From Bacteroidales bacterium (GTDB lineage: Bacteria > Bacteroidota > Bacteroidia > Bacteroidales > VadinHA17), in assembly GCA_021738535.1 (NCBI GenBank), contig JAIPBU010000001.1, forward strand, positions 134,220 through 198,219: a stretch of DNA of 64,000 bases. Direction: 5' to 3'. The position numbers and the translations under genes are program-made. The notes below the pieces were generated by a model. It saw only the letters and a list, made by a program, of their open reading frames with translations, was not told where the DNA came from and made no database searches. This document shows positions 35,206 through 43,754 of the stretch, piece after piece. Numbering within the stretch: the first letter of the stretch is position 1; each line of letters starts with the position of its first letter.

Positions 35206-35345
35206 AATAATACAAAAGATATGCCTTCTCTAAAAATTCAAAACGAAGATGCTGATCCGGTGAAATAATATGACAATTTGTCCCCTCAAAATATATGGCA
35301 GGTTATTTGATATATTGCATTGTGTCAAAAGAAAAATGAAAATAT

Positions 35346-35999
35346 ATGGCAAAGAAGAATAAAGTCAAAGAAGAGGAAGCCGAAAGGCAGTACCCGGGCC
35401 AAGAGACTGGCAAAGAGAGCAATAAAAAAAAGGAGCAGGAAGATAAAACAAAAGAAGAGACCGCCGGGAAAGAAGAAACAAAGTCAAAAAAACATAAGGC
35501 AAAAGAAGATACAGCAGAAGATCAGGAAAAAAAACCTGACAGTACTGATGAAAAAGAGAACAGTACGGAAGCAAAACTGGCAGAATTTCAGGACAGGTAT
35601 CTCAGGCTTTCGGCAGAATTTGACAACTACCGTAAGCGCACGCTGAAAGAAAGGATGGAGTTAACCAAATCTGCCGGTGAAAGCCTGCTTGTAAACCTGC
35701 TTCCCGTAATGGATGATTTTGACAGGGCAATACAACTGATGGAATCATCAGCGGATGTTAAGGGGATGCAGGAAGGGCTGAAACTTATATACGGAAAGAT
35801 GAAAGACTTTCTGAAACAAAACGGTATCAAAGAAATTGACGCTCTTAACAAAGAGTTTGACACAGATTTACATGAAGCAGTTACAAAAATACCCGCTCCT
35901 GAAGAAAAGATGAAGGGCAAAGTGGTTGATGTAGTTCAAAAAGGCTATTACCTGAATGACAAGATTATTCGTTATTCTAAAGTAGTAGTGGGAGAATAA
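35346..35999 (+). CDS. grpE: Nucleotide exchange factor GrpE
   Basis: A 217-aa protein. The first 75 residues are extremely Lys/Glu-rich (disordered), then a long helix with [20 protein letters not shown] (about 78-97) and the beta domain with [20 protein letters not shown]. GrpE opens DnaK to exchange ADP. It is directly followed by dnaJ (11 nt). dnaK itself is not in the window. An overlapping frame at 35320-35646 is a shadow of the low-complexity N-terminus. Confidence 0.93.
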   Translation: MAKKNKVKEEEAERQYPGQETGKESNKKKEQEDKTKEETAGKEETKSKKHKAKEDTAEDQEKKPDSTDEKENSTEAKLAEFQDRYLRLSAEFDNYRKRTLKERMELTKSAGESLLVNLLPVMDDFDRAIQLMESSADVKGMQEGLKLIYGKMKDFLKQNGIKEIDALNKEFDTDLHEAVTKIPAPEEKMKGKVVDVVQKGYYLNDKIIRYSKVVVGE

Positions 36000-36010
36000 T
36001 ATCAAACAGA

Positions 36011-37162
36011 ATGGATAAAAGAGATTATTACGAAGTACTTGGAGTATCAAAGAACGCGAGCAAGGATGAAATAAAGAAGGCCTACCGTAAACAGGCCCTG
36101 AAATATCACCCCGACAAGAATCCGGGCGACAGTGAAGCCGAGAACAAATTCAAGGAAGCTGCAGAAGCATACGAAGTTCTCAGGGATGATAATAAGAGGG
36201 CTCGTTATGACCGTTATGGACATGCCGGGCTGGGTGGACAGAATGGATTCAGCGGTGGCGGCATGACCATGGAAGACATATTTTCATCTTTCGGAGACAT
36301 CTTTGGCGATGCCTTTGGCGGATTCGGTGGATTTGGTGGATTTGGTGGCGGACGCTCACGCCAGCAGGTGAATAAAGGCTCCAACCTAAGAGTAAGGGTA
36401 AAACTCAACTTAAAGGAAATAGCCAAGGGAGCTGAGAAAAAGATAAAGGTAAAGAAGTATGTTAGTTGTCAATCATGCGGGGGCTCAGGTGCGGCTGACA
36501 GTAACAGTTACTCCACCTGCAGTACCTGTCATGGCACGGGCCAGGTAACAAGGGTAACAAACACCCTTCTGGGACAGATGCAAAGCACCTCAACCTGTCC
36601 CAGCTGCGGCGGAGAAGGTAAGACAATCACCAATAAGTGTAATACTTGTTTCGGCGAAGGGATAGTCAAGGACGAAGAAGTAATTAAAATCAATATACCC
36701 GCCGGCGTAGGCAAAGGTATGCAAATGACAGTCAGCGGTAAGGGTAATGCTGCAAGAAGAGGAGGTATACCTGGAGATCTTATCGTTATGATAGACGAGG
36801 AAGAACACCCCGAGCTTATCAGGGAAGGCAAAGATCTTATTTACGATCTCTTTATAAGTATTCCGCAGGCTGTACTGGGGACTAACGTGGAGATACCTAC
36901 AATAGACAGCAAGGTTAAGATTAAAATAGACCAGGGAACACAACCGGGGAAGATACTGAGACTAAGAGGCAAAGGTCTTCCTGAGGTAAATGGGTATGGT
37001 AAAGGCGACCTCCTGGTACAGGTTAATGTATGGATTCCGAAAAAGCTGGACGGTGATGAACAAAAGCTTATGGAAAAAATGATGGATTCAGATTCATTTA
37101 CTCCAAGACCTGAAAAGAGTGACAGGGGCTTCTTTGAACGCATGAGGTCCTATTTTGAATAA
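36011..37162 (+). CDS. dnaJ: Chaperone DnaJ (Hsp40)
   Basis: A full-length 383-aa type I DnaJ. It has a J domain with HPD (33-35), a Gly/Phe-rich linker (about 76-120, with repeated GGFGGFGG), four zinc-finger repeats [24 protein letters not shown] and CNTCFGEG, and the C-terminal substrate-binding barrels. It delivers unfolded clients to DnaK and stimulates its ATPase. Co-transcribed with grpE. Confidence 0.97.
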   Translation: MDKRDYYEVLGVSKNASKDEIKKAYRKQALKYHPDKNPGDSEAENKFKEAAEAYEVLRDDNKRARYDRYGHAGLGGQNGFSGGGMTMEDIFSSFGDIFGDAFGGFGGFGGFGGGRSRQQVNKGSNLRVRVKLNLKEIAKGAEKKIKVKKYVSCQSCGGSGAADSNSYSTCSTCHGTGQVTRVTNTLLGQMQSTSTCPSCGGEGKTITNKCNTCFGEGIVKDEEVIKINIPAGVGKGMQMTVSGKGNAARRGGIPGDLIVMIDEEEHPELIREGKDLIYDLFISIPQAVLGTNVEIPTIDSKVKIKIDQGTQPGKILRLRGKGLPEVNGYGKGDLLVQVNVWIPKKLDGDEQKLMEKMMDSDSFTPRPEKSDRGFFERMRSYFE

Positions 37163-37283
37163 GATGGTACAGGATTCTGTTCTGTGAATATTTAATCCTC
37201 TTTTTTATCTAAAGCTTATTGGCAGCCTGTTAATTTTATAATATATTTACTTCCCCATTTATAAAATATAATCTTAACAACCA

Positions 37284-38198
37284 ATGCCACTTCTAGAAAC
37301 TGAGAATGTTACCAAGCAATACAGGAAACACCTGGCGCTTGATAAACTGAGTATGTCAGTCCCTGAACAATCTATTTACGGACTGCTCGGACCCAACGGG
37401 GCGGGAAAGACTACACTGCTCAGGATTATTAACCAGATAACTGCACCCGACGAAGGAACAGTTGAATTAGACGGTCACAGGATAAGCCGAAAAGACCTTG
37501 CTCATATTGGCTACCTACCTGAAGAAAGAGGCCTTTATAAAAAAATGAAGGTTGGTGAACAGGCACTTTACCTGGCACGATTGAAAGGGCTTAATAAACA
37601 GGATGCCATCAAGGGACTTAAAGAATGGTTTACCAAACTGGAAATAATAGACTGGTGGGATAAGAAAGTAGAAGAACTGTCCAAGGGGATGCAACAAAAA
37701 ATACAGTTTGTAACCACTATATTGCATAAACCCAAATTACTTATTTTCGATGAACCATTCAGCGGTTTTGATCCTATAAACGCTAAGTTACTCAAAGAAG
37801 AAATTCTTAAACTGCGTGAGGATGGAGCAACAATAATATTCTCAACCCATAACATGAGCTCGGTTGAAGAAATGTGCGACCATATTACCCTTATTGACAG
37901 GTCCAGGTCAATACTCGAGGGCAGAGTTGATAAAATCCGTAATGAATGGGCAGCCCATGAATATGAGGTGGTTTTCAGAAATACTGTGAATGTGGCAAAT
38001 AACAGCCACTACGAAGTATTAAATACTGAAACCAACAATGATAAAACAACAGTCAGGATTAAATCTGACGGTCAAAAAGATGTAAACGGGATTATCAGGG
38101 ATATGACTGACAGTGGTCAACTGATATCATTTAACCCTGCCCTGCCATCAATGAACGAGATATTTATACGTGTGGTTGAAGCCAACAAAAATAACTGA
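37284..38198 (+). CDS. ABC transporter ATP-binding protein (NatA-like)
   Basis: A 304-aa ATPase with Walker A GPNGAGKT (36-43), the signature variant LSKGMQQK (132-139), Walker B LLIFDEP (152-158) and the switch His in IIFSTHNMSS. The C-terminal DUF4162-like extension (about 225-304) is typical of NatA-type exporters. It is followed 14 nt later by its permease. The substrate is unknown; sodium or antibiotic/lipid export is typical of the group. Confidence 0.92.
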   Translation: MPLLETENVTKQYRKHLALDKLSMSVPEQSIYGLLGPNGAGKTTLLRIINQITAPDEGTVELDGHRISRKDLAHIGYLPEERGLYKKMKVGEQALYLARLKGLNKQDAIKGLKEWFTKLEIIDWWDKKVEELSKGMQQKIQFVTTILHKPKLLIFDEPFSGFDPINAKLLKEEILKLREDGATIIFSTHNMSSVEEMCDHITLIDRSRSILEGRVDKIRNEWAAHEYEVVFRNTVNVANNSHYEVLNTETNNDKTTVRIKSDGQKDVNGIIRDMTDSGQLISFNPALPSMNEIFIRVVEANKNN

Positions 38199-38212
38199 CA
38201 AAAAGAAAAACC

Positions 38213-39577
38213 ATGGGAAATATATCCACAATAATATCCAGAGAATACAGTACACGGGTCAAAAAGAAATCATTTATTATAATGACCCTCCTTACTCCCC
38301 TGATATTTGTCGCTTTTTTCCTTGTTCCAATTCTGATAATGGGAAATGAAGATAAGGAATTTAAGAAAATTGCCGTTATAGAAGACGGGACCAACCTTTT
38401 TAAAGGAGTAATCAGAGACAGGGATGATGCGGATTTTGTCTACCTGGAAAATACTGACGTTAACAGCCTTAAAAATACTTTTGAGGAAGCAGGCTATTAT
38501 GGAATTCTTTATATCTCACCTGTTGTTACAAATGTGCCTCAAGCAGTACAGCTTATTTCAAAAAAGCAACCCCCGATGGATCTTCTCAACTACATTGAGA
38601 GAACCCTGGAAACTGATATAGAAAATAAAAAGCTCAAGGCATATAATATTGAGGATATTGATAAAATCCTTAAGAGCGTACAGACAGATGTCTCGGTTCA
38701 GACTATCAGGATTGATGATGAAGGAGAAGCCAAAGAGACAAATACAGGTGTCAGTATGGTCTTGGCCTATGTAGGAGCCTTCCTGATGTATATGATTGTA
38801 TTGCTTTTCGGTGTACAGGTGATGAGAGGAGTATTTGAAGAAAAAAACAACCGGATAGTTGAAGTTATTATCTCATCAGTAAAACCCGTTGAACTGATGA
38901 TGGGTAAAATAATAGGCATTGCACTGGTTGGCCTCACTCAGTTCGCCGTATGGATATTACTCTCTTTTGCCATCCTGACAGTAGTAAAATCTACTGTCCT
39001 GCCGGATGATCCGCAGCAAATAAGTGAACAGATTACAAGCAGTGTAATGAGCCAGACAGGCGTAGACCCTGACAGTGAACAGTTACAGGAAGTTTTAGAC
39101 CTTTCTGCCCAGGAAAAGGAGTTTGCCAGGCTGTTCAATAACCTGATGAACGTAAACTGGCCACTTATATTAACCTCTTTTTTCTTCTACTTCATATTTG
39201 GTTACCTGCTCTATGCCTCTGTTTTTGCAGCAGTTGGATCCGCAGTTGATACCGACTCTGACACTCAGCAGTTTATGTTTCCCATAATGCTGCCTATAAT
39301 ACTGGGACTGTTTGTTGCAATGGGCACCATGGAGAATCCCGAGAGCTCACTGGCTTTCTGGTTCTCAATGATACCTTTTACATCACCAATAGTGATGATG
39401 GCACGTATACCATTTGAAGTACCTATATGGGAAGTTATCGTATCTGTTGTTGTACTAATAGCTACGTTTATTGGTTTTATTTACCTGTCAGCCAAGATTT
39501 ACAGGGTAGGAATTCTGATGCATGGTAAAAAAGTAACTTATAAGGAAATGTGGAAGTGGATCAGGTATAAAGGGTGA
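38213..39577 (+). CDS. ABC transporter permease (NatB-like, ABC-2 type)
   Basis: A 454-aa membrane protein. TM1 lies near residues 20-42 (SFIIMTLLTPLIFVAFFLVP), a periplasmic domain of about 130 residues follows, and then five or six TM segments start around residue 180 (VLAYVGAFLMYMIVLLFGVQ) with the conserved RGVFEEKNNRIVEVIISSVK block. It pairs with the ATPase encoded upstream. An acidic 60-residue insertion lies between TM segments (about 265-305). Confidence 0.9.
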   Translation: MGNISTIISREYSTRVKKKSFIIMTLLTPLIFVAFFLVPILIMGNEDKEFKKIAVIEDGTNLFKGVIRDRDDADFVYLENTDVNSLKNTFEEAGYYGILYISPVVTNVPQAVQLISKKQPPMDLLNYIERTLETDIENKKLKAYNIEDIDKILKSVQTDVSVQTIRIDDEGEAKETNTGVSMVLAYVGAFLMYMIVLLFGVQVMRGVFEEKNNRIVEVIISSVKPVELMMGKIIGIALVGLTQFAVWILLSFAILTVVKSTVLPDDPQQISEQITSSVMSQTGVDPDSEQLQEVLDLSAQEKEFARLFNNLMNVNWPLILTSFFFYFIFGYLLYASVFAAVGSAVDTDSDTQQFMFPIMLPIILGLFVAMGTMENPESSLAFWFSMIPFTSPIVMMARIPFEVPIWEVIVSVVVLIATFIGFIYLSAKIYRVGILMHGKKVTYKEMWKWIRYKG

Positions 39578-39578
39578 G

Positions 39579-39620
39579 GATTTAAGATTTGAGATTAACG
39601 ATTTAAGATTTAAGATTTAT
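39579..39620. repeat. Heptamer tandem array (6 units, GATTTAA type) touching a start codon
   Basis: In-phase units are GATTTAA, GATTTGA, GATTAAC, GATTTAA, GATTTAA and GATTTAT. They fill the whole 45-bp gap between the permease stop and the ATG at 39623. Confidence 0.95.
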
Positions 39621-39622
39621 AA

Positions 39623-40795
39623 ATGGCTAAGGTACTTGTAATTGACGACGAGAAAGCAATAAGGAATACACTGAAAGAGGTTCTCGAGTACGAGAAACAT
39701 GAAGTTGATATTGCAGAAAGCGGGATAAAAGGACTTGAACTGTTTGGGGAGAATGAATACGATGTTATCCTTTGTGATATTAAGATGGACAAGATGGACG
39801 GTATTGAAGCACTGGAAAAGATTCATGAGCTAAGGGATGATATTCCAGTTATAATGATATCCGGTCATGGCAATATCGATACCGCAGTTGAATCAATCAA
39901 AAAAGGAGCATATGATTTCCTTGAAAAGCCGCTGGATCTTAACAGGCTGATGATTACCATGCGTAATGCCATGGACAGGTCAGACCTTATCACTCAAACA
40001 AAAACACTTAAAAGACAGGTAAGTAAAAAATTTGAGATTATTGGCGAGTCCAGGGCTATTATCAAGGTTAAGGAAATGATAGACAGGATTGCACCTACGG
40101 AAGCCAGGGTCCTGATAACCGGCTCAAACGGTACCGGTAAAGAGCTTGTTGCCCACCAGATACATGAAAAAAGCCAGAGGTCAAAAGCACCATTTGTAGA
40201 AGTTAATTGTGCAGCCATTCCGTCTGAACTTATTGAAAGTGAATTATTCGGTCACGAGAAAGGATCATTTACATCTGCACATAAGCAAAGAATTGGAAAA
40301 TTTGAACAGGCTAACGGTGGTACTATTTTCCTGGATGAAATAGGAGATATGAGCCTTGCTGCCCAGGCCAAAGTACTCAGGGCATTGCAGGAGAACAGGA
40401 TATCAAGGGTTGGGTCTGATAAGGACATAAAAGTAAATGTTAGGGTCATAGCCGCTACAAATAAGAACATAAGTGATGAAATAGAAAAAAATAATTTCAG
40501 GGAGGACCTCTATCACAGGTTAAGTGTTATCCTGATTGATGTTCCTAAACTAAACGACCGCCTGGATGATATACCTTTGCTTGCCGATCACTTTAATAAT
40601 ATCATCTGCAGTGAATACGGGGTAAGCCTCCGGAAAATTGAAGAAAGTGCCATAAAAGAACTTAAGAAAATTGAATGGACAGGCAATATAAGGGAGTTCA
40701 GGAATGTTATCGAGAGACTTATTATACTGTGCCCGGAAAAAATAACAGGGAAAGATGTGATAGCTTTTGCCCACCCAATATCAGGTAACAAGTAG
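39623..40795 (+). CDS. NtrC-type response regulator lacking the DNA-binding domain
   Basis: A 390-aa protein with a receiver domain (1-120, phospho-acceptor Asp52 in LCDIKM, Lys102) and an AAA+ sigma-54-activator domain (about 138-375): Walker A GSNGTGKE (167-174), Walker B TIFLDE (234-239). The sigma-54 contact loop is GSFTSA (214-219) instead of GAFTGA. The protein stops right after the AAA+ domain; the Fis-type HTH of NtrC (about 50-60 further residues) is absent. No partner histidine kinase is adjacent. It may activate from solution or have another AAA+ role. Confidence 0.92.
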   Translation: MAKVLVIDDEKAIRNTLKEVLEYEKHEVDIAESGIKGLELFGENEYDVILCDIKMDKMDGIEALEKIHELRDDIPVIMISGHGNIDTAVESIKKGAYDFLEKPLDLNRLMITMRNAMDRSDLITQTKTLKRQVSKKFEIIGESRAIIKVKEMIDRIAPTEARVLITGSNGTGKELVAHQIHEKSQRSKAPFVEVNCAAIPSELIESELFGHEKGSFTSAHKQRIGKFEQANGGTIFLDEIGDMSLAAQAKVLRALQENRISRVGSDKDIKVNVRVIAATNKNISDEIEKNNFREDLYHRLSVILIDVPKLNDRLDDIPLLADHFNNIICSEYGVSLRKIEESAIKELKKIEWTGNIREFRNVIERLIILCPEKITGKDVIAFAHPISGNK

Positions 40796-40865
40796 CCTGT
40801 ATGATGTAAGAATAAACTTAACGTTTTTTAACAATGCAGCATTATTAAATGCTTCGCCATTTAAG

Positions 40866-40873
40866 TAGTTTTG
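40866..40873 (+). promoter_or_regulatory. -7 box (TAGTTTTG) for the 40902 gene
   Basis: A perfect TAnnTTTG match, 28 nt before the ATG at 40902. Confidence 0.55.
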
Positions 40874-40901
40874 TGCATCATTATTTTCCATGCTGATTAC
40901 T

Positions 40902-42188
40902 ATGAAAAGATATATAAGTCTATTACTGTTTCTCATGCCACTGATGGTATTATCAGGTCAGGGCATGAAGACAACTGAAGTAAATAAATCATCAGGCACA
41001 AACCCACGCGATGAAGCTCTTAATGTTTTCCTGGACTGCAGGTGGTGTGATCGCAACTATATTAAACAAACGATTCCCTACGTTAATTATGTAAATAATA
41101 AAGATGAAGCCGATGTTCATGTGCTGGTAAGAAGAAGGAGAACCGGCGGTGGTGGAGGAGAATATACGATTAACTTTATTGGGCAGGGCGATTTTGTGGA
41201 TATTGAGGACGAGATAATGTTTTTCTCACCCATCAATGAAACTGCTGATGAAACGCGCAGGGCACGCTCCAATACTATAGCGATGGGACTGATGAAGTTT
41301 GTAGCACGAACTCCTCTTAGCAGGAACATAAAAATTTTATATGAAGAACAGGGAGGAAGAAATGAAGATGTAAGGCGTCTCAGAGGAAATATTGATAATG
41401 ATCCATGGAACAGCTGGATGTTCAGGATAGGCGGATCAGGTGAATTCAGAAAAGATGAAAACTACGAAACAACACAATTCAGATCTAATTTCAACGCTGA
41501 CAGGATAACTCCTGATATTAAATTACAGTTTGATGCAAATTACTCTTACCGCCAGACAATATATGAGAGTAATTCAATCAAGTCATTCAGAGAAAACTGG
41601 AGTCTAAAGGGTATGGCAGTAAAAAGCCTTGGCTCTCATTGGTCTTTGGGAGGAAGAATAAACCTCAGCAGTGACACGTATAATAACTACACGTTTGCAG
41701 GTAATGCCGGTCCTGCTATAGAGTATAACCTCTTCCCTTATGAAGAATCTTTCAGCAGGCAATTAAGAATCCAGTATGGTGTTAACGGTCATTATAACAA
41801 TTACATAGATACAACAACTTACTTCAAAACGGAAGAGAGCCTTTTAAAGCACTACCTCAGTGCTTCACTGGGCTTCAATCAACCATCCGGATCAGGATAT
41901 GTATCGCTGACCTGGTCAAACTATCTTCACGATTTCTCGCAGAACAACCTTGGCTTCAGGGCAAGAATCAATTACAGGATCTACAAAGGCCTCTCAGTCA
42001 ATTTCTCTTCACGAGCCAACCTTATACATGACCAGCGTAACCTTGCCAAAGGAGATGCCACCGAACAGGAAGTGCTAACCAGGCAGCGTGCTCTCCAGAC
42101 AAATTATTCCTATTCACTGCAAATGGGAATATCTTACTCTTTCGGGTCAATATATAACAACGTTGTAAACCCGCGCTTCGGCAATTAA
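40902..42188 (+). CDS. Predicted outer-membrane beta-barrel protein of unknown function
   Basis: A 428-aa protein with signal peptide MKRYISLLLFLMPLMVLSGQ. The N-terminal domain (about 35-150) has a Cys pair in FLDCRWCDRNYIKQ and an Arg/Gly-rich loop (VRRRRTGGGGGEY). The rest alternates short amphipathic strands rich in Tyr, Asn and Ser (for example QLRIQYGVNGHYNNYID), as in 12-to-16-strand barrels, ending NPRFGN. I do not recognise a family. The open frame begins four codons earlier at 40890; the ATG at 40902 gives a normal signal peptide. Confidence 0.83.
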   Translation: MKRYISLLLFLMPLMVLSGQGMKTTEVNKSSGTNPRDEALNVFLDCRWCDRNYIKQTIPYVNYVNNKDEADVHVLVRRRRTGGGGGEYTINFIGQGDFVDIEDEIMFFSPINETADETRRARSNTIAMGLMKFVARTPLSRNIKILYEEQGGRNEDVRRLRGNIDNDPWNSWMFRIGGSGEFRKDENYETTQFRSNFNADRITPDIKLQFDANYSYRQTIYESNSIKSFRENWSLKGMAVKSLGSHWSLGGRINLSSDTYNNYTFAGNAGPAIEYNLFPYEESFSRQLRIQYGVNGHYNNYIDTTTYFKTEESLLKHYLSASLGFNQPSGSGYVSLTWSNYLHDFSQNNLGFRARINYRIYKGLSVNFSSRANLIHDQRNLAKGDATEQEVLTRQRALQTNYSYSLQMGISYSFGSIYNNVVNPRFGN

Positions 42189-42221
42189 TAAGACTCTTAA
42201 ATGTAAGTGCCAAATCAGGTG

Positions 42222-42246
42222 ATCCTTCAGTCGCTTTGCTCAGGAT
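42222..42246. repeat. Short palindromic element with ATCCT/AGGAT arms
   Basis: ATCCT (42222-42226) and AGGAT (42242-42246) flank TCAGTCGCTTTGCTC. The stretch resembles the CGCTTCGTC/CTCAG repeats at 13186-13229 and may be a dispersed hairpin element. It overlaps the putative -33 of the next promoter. Confidence 0.55.
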
Positions 42247-42268
42247 GACAATATTTTAACTAAATTTG
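42235..42268 (+). promoter_or_regulatory. Promoter of the aspartase-like/hydF unit
   Basis: TTTG at 42235-42238 and TAAATTTG at 42261-42268 are separated by 22 nt and match the -33/-7 consensus. The ATG follows 22 nt later at 42291. Confidence 0.6.
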
Positions 42269-42290
42269 TGTGTGAACAACACGCAGATAT

Positions 42291-43742
42291 ATGAACCGTA
42301 TTGAATCAGACAGGCTGGGAGAAATCCAAATACCGGAGGAAGCCCTCTACGGCATCAACTCCATTCGTGCCGGATCAAATTTCAGTGGCGACATTAGTTT
42401 TCATAAAGAATGGTATACGGCCATGGGGAATGTCAAGCAAGCCTGCTACAGGGTATACAGGAAATTTTCCGAAGCACTAACACGGAAATATGGCCCTGAT
42501 ACCCCTTTAAAACTTATACCTCCTGATATAATAAATGCTCTTGAAGCTTCCGCAATTGAGATCTCAGAAGGCCTGTATTTCAGCCATTTCATTGTACCTG
42601 CCATCCAGGGAGGTGCAGGCACAAGCATCAATATGAATGTAAATGAGATAATTACTAATGCAGCACTTATCAATATCGGAGAAAAGCCGGGTACTTACTC
42701 TGTAATTGATCCTTTTGAGCATGCAAACATTTACCAGTCCACAAATGATACTGTACCATCCGCACTTACTATTGCATCCATGTTATTGCTGAATGAGCTT
42801 GAAGAATCGATAAACCTTCTGAGACAAAATATTGAATCCCTGGAAGGAAAGTACCGCGATAAACTCAGACCCTCATATACACAGATGCAGGAAGCTGTTC
42901 CTTCATCATTCGGAAGATTATTCAGTTCTTACAATGATGCTCTTTCACGCGACTGGTGGAGGGTATCAAAATCCAAAGAGAGGATAAAGGTTATTAACCT
43001 GGGTGGAGGAGCCAGCGGAACCGGACTTTCAATACCCCGGTTTTTTATTATTGAAGTAGTGCCCGAACTCAGGAATATAACTTCCCTGCCACTCACAAGG
43101 AGCGAAAACCTGAATGATGCTACCTCAAACCTCGATAAATGGGTTGAGATACATGCCACCCTGAAGGCGCATGCCGTTAACCTTGAAAAGATAGCTTCTG
43201 ATATTCGGCTTATGTCTTCTGATATATCTAAAACCGGCTTTATAAATATCCCTCATCGCCAAACGGGAAGTTCAATAATGCCCGGTAAAATAAACCCCGT
43301 GATACCGGAATTTGTAATCTCATCATGTCATAAAATATACTCAAATGATATGCTTGTCAGTAACCTGTGCGGACAGGGCTGCCTTGACCTTAATGCCTAT
43401 CTCCCCTTAATCGGTCACAGCATGCTGGAAAGCCTGAAAGCCTTAATCAATGCCAATAAAAGCATGGCAATGAATCTGCTTGATGGATTAAGCGTTAATG
43501 TTGAAGCAGGTTATGAAGCCTTAATTAACAGCCCGGTGCTGACAACGGCATTAAGCCCATACATTGGATACAATAAGGCCGCTGATGTGGCAATAATAAT
43601 GAAGGAAGAAAATATTGATATTTTTGAAGCTACAGAAAAATCAGGACACATGGGTTCTGAAAAATTAAAAGAAATATTTAAGCCTTCAAACCTGCTTAAA
43701 ATGGGATTCTCTATTAATGATATCAGGAAAGAAAAGGACTAA
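42291..43742 (+). CDS. aspA: Aspartate ammonia-lyase (aspartase/fumarase superfamily)
   Basis: A 483-aa enzyme with the superfamily blocks QGGAGTSINMNVNEI (106-120), STNDTVPSA (150-158) and the signature GSSIMPGKINP (326-336), the catalytic serine loop. At the substrate site it has TQMQEAVP (197-204); Gln rather than His at this place is what aspartases have, while fumarases have His. It should release ammonia from aspartate, giving fumarate. It lies 12 nt upstream of hydF in one unit, so an ammonia- or fumarate-related link to hydrogenase maturation is possible (inference). Confidence 0.88.
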   Translation: MNRIESDRLGEIQIPEEALYGINSIRAGSNFSGDISFHKEWYTAMGNVKQACYRVYRKFSEALTRKYGPDTPLKLIPPDIINALEASAIEISEGLYFSHFIVPAIQGGAGTSINMNVNEIITNAALINIGEKPGTYSVIDPFEHANIYQSTNDTVPSALTIASMLLLNELEESINLLRQNIESLEGKYRDKLRPSYTQMQEAVPSSFGRLFSSYNDALSRDWWRVSKSKERIKVINLGGGASGTGLSIPRFFIIEVVPELRNITSLPLTRSENLNDATSNLDKWVEIHATLKAHAVNLEKIASDIRLMSSDISKTGFINIPHRQTGSSIMPGKINPVIPEFVISSCHKIYSNDMLVSNLCGQGCLDLNAYLPLIGHSMLESLKALINANKSMAMNLLDGLSVNVEAGYEALINSPVLTTALSPYIGYNKAADVAIIMKEENIDIFEATEKSGHMGSEKLKEIFKPSNLLKMGFSINDIRKEKD

Positions 43743-43754
43743 ACAGATTAATTG

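Noticed and set aside
35320-35646. 108-aa Lys/Arg-rich frame overlapping grpE
   Set aside because: A shifted reading of the purine-rich GrpE N-terminus, which reads through into the conserved part of grpE.
37163-37283. Promoter for the ABC transporter genes
   Set aside because: The gap is AT-rich but contains no TAnnTTTG match; transcription may continue from dnaJ.
42291-43742. Fumarase C as the identity of the aspartase-like enzyme
   Set aside because: The substrate-site block reads TQMQEAVP; Gln at this position fits aspartase, where fumarases have His.
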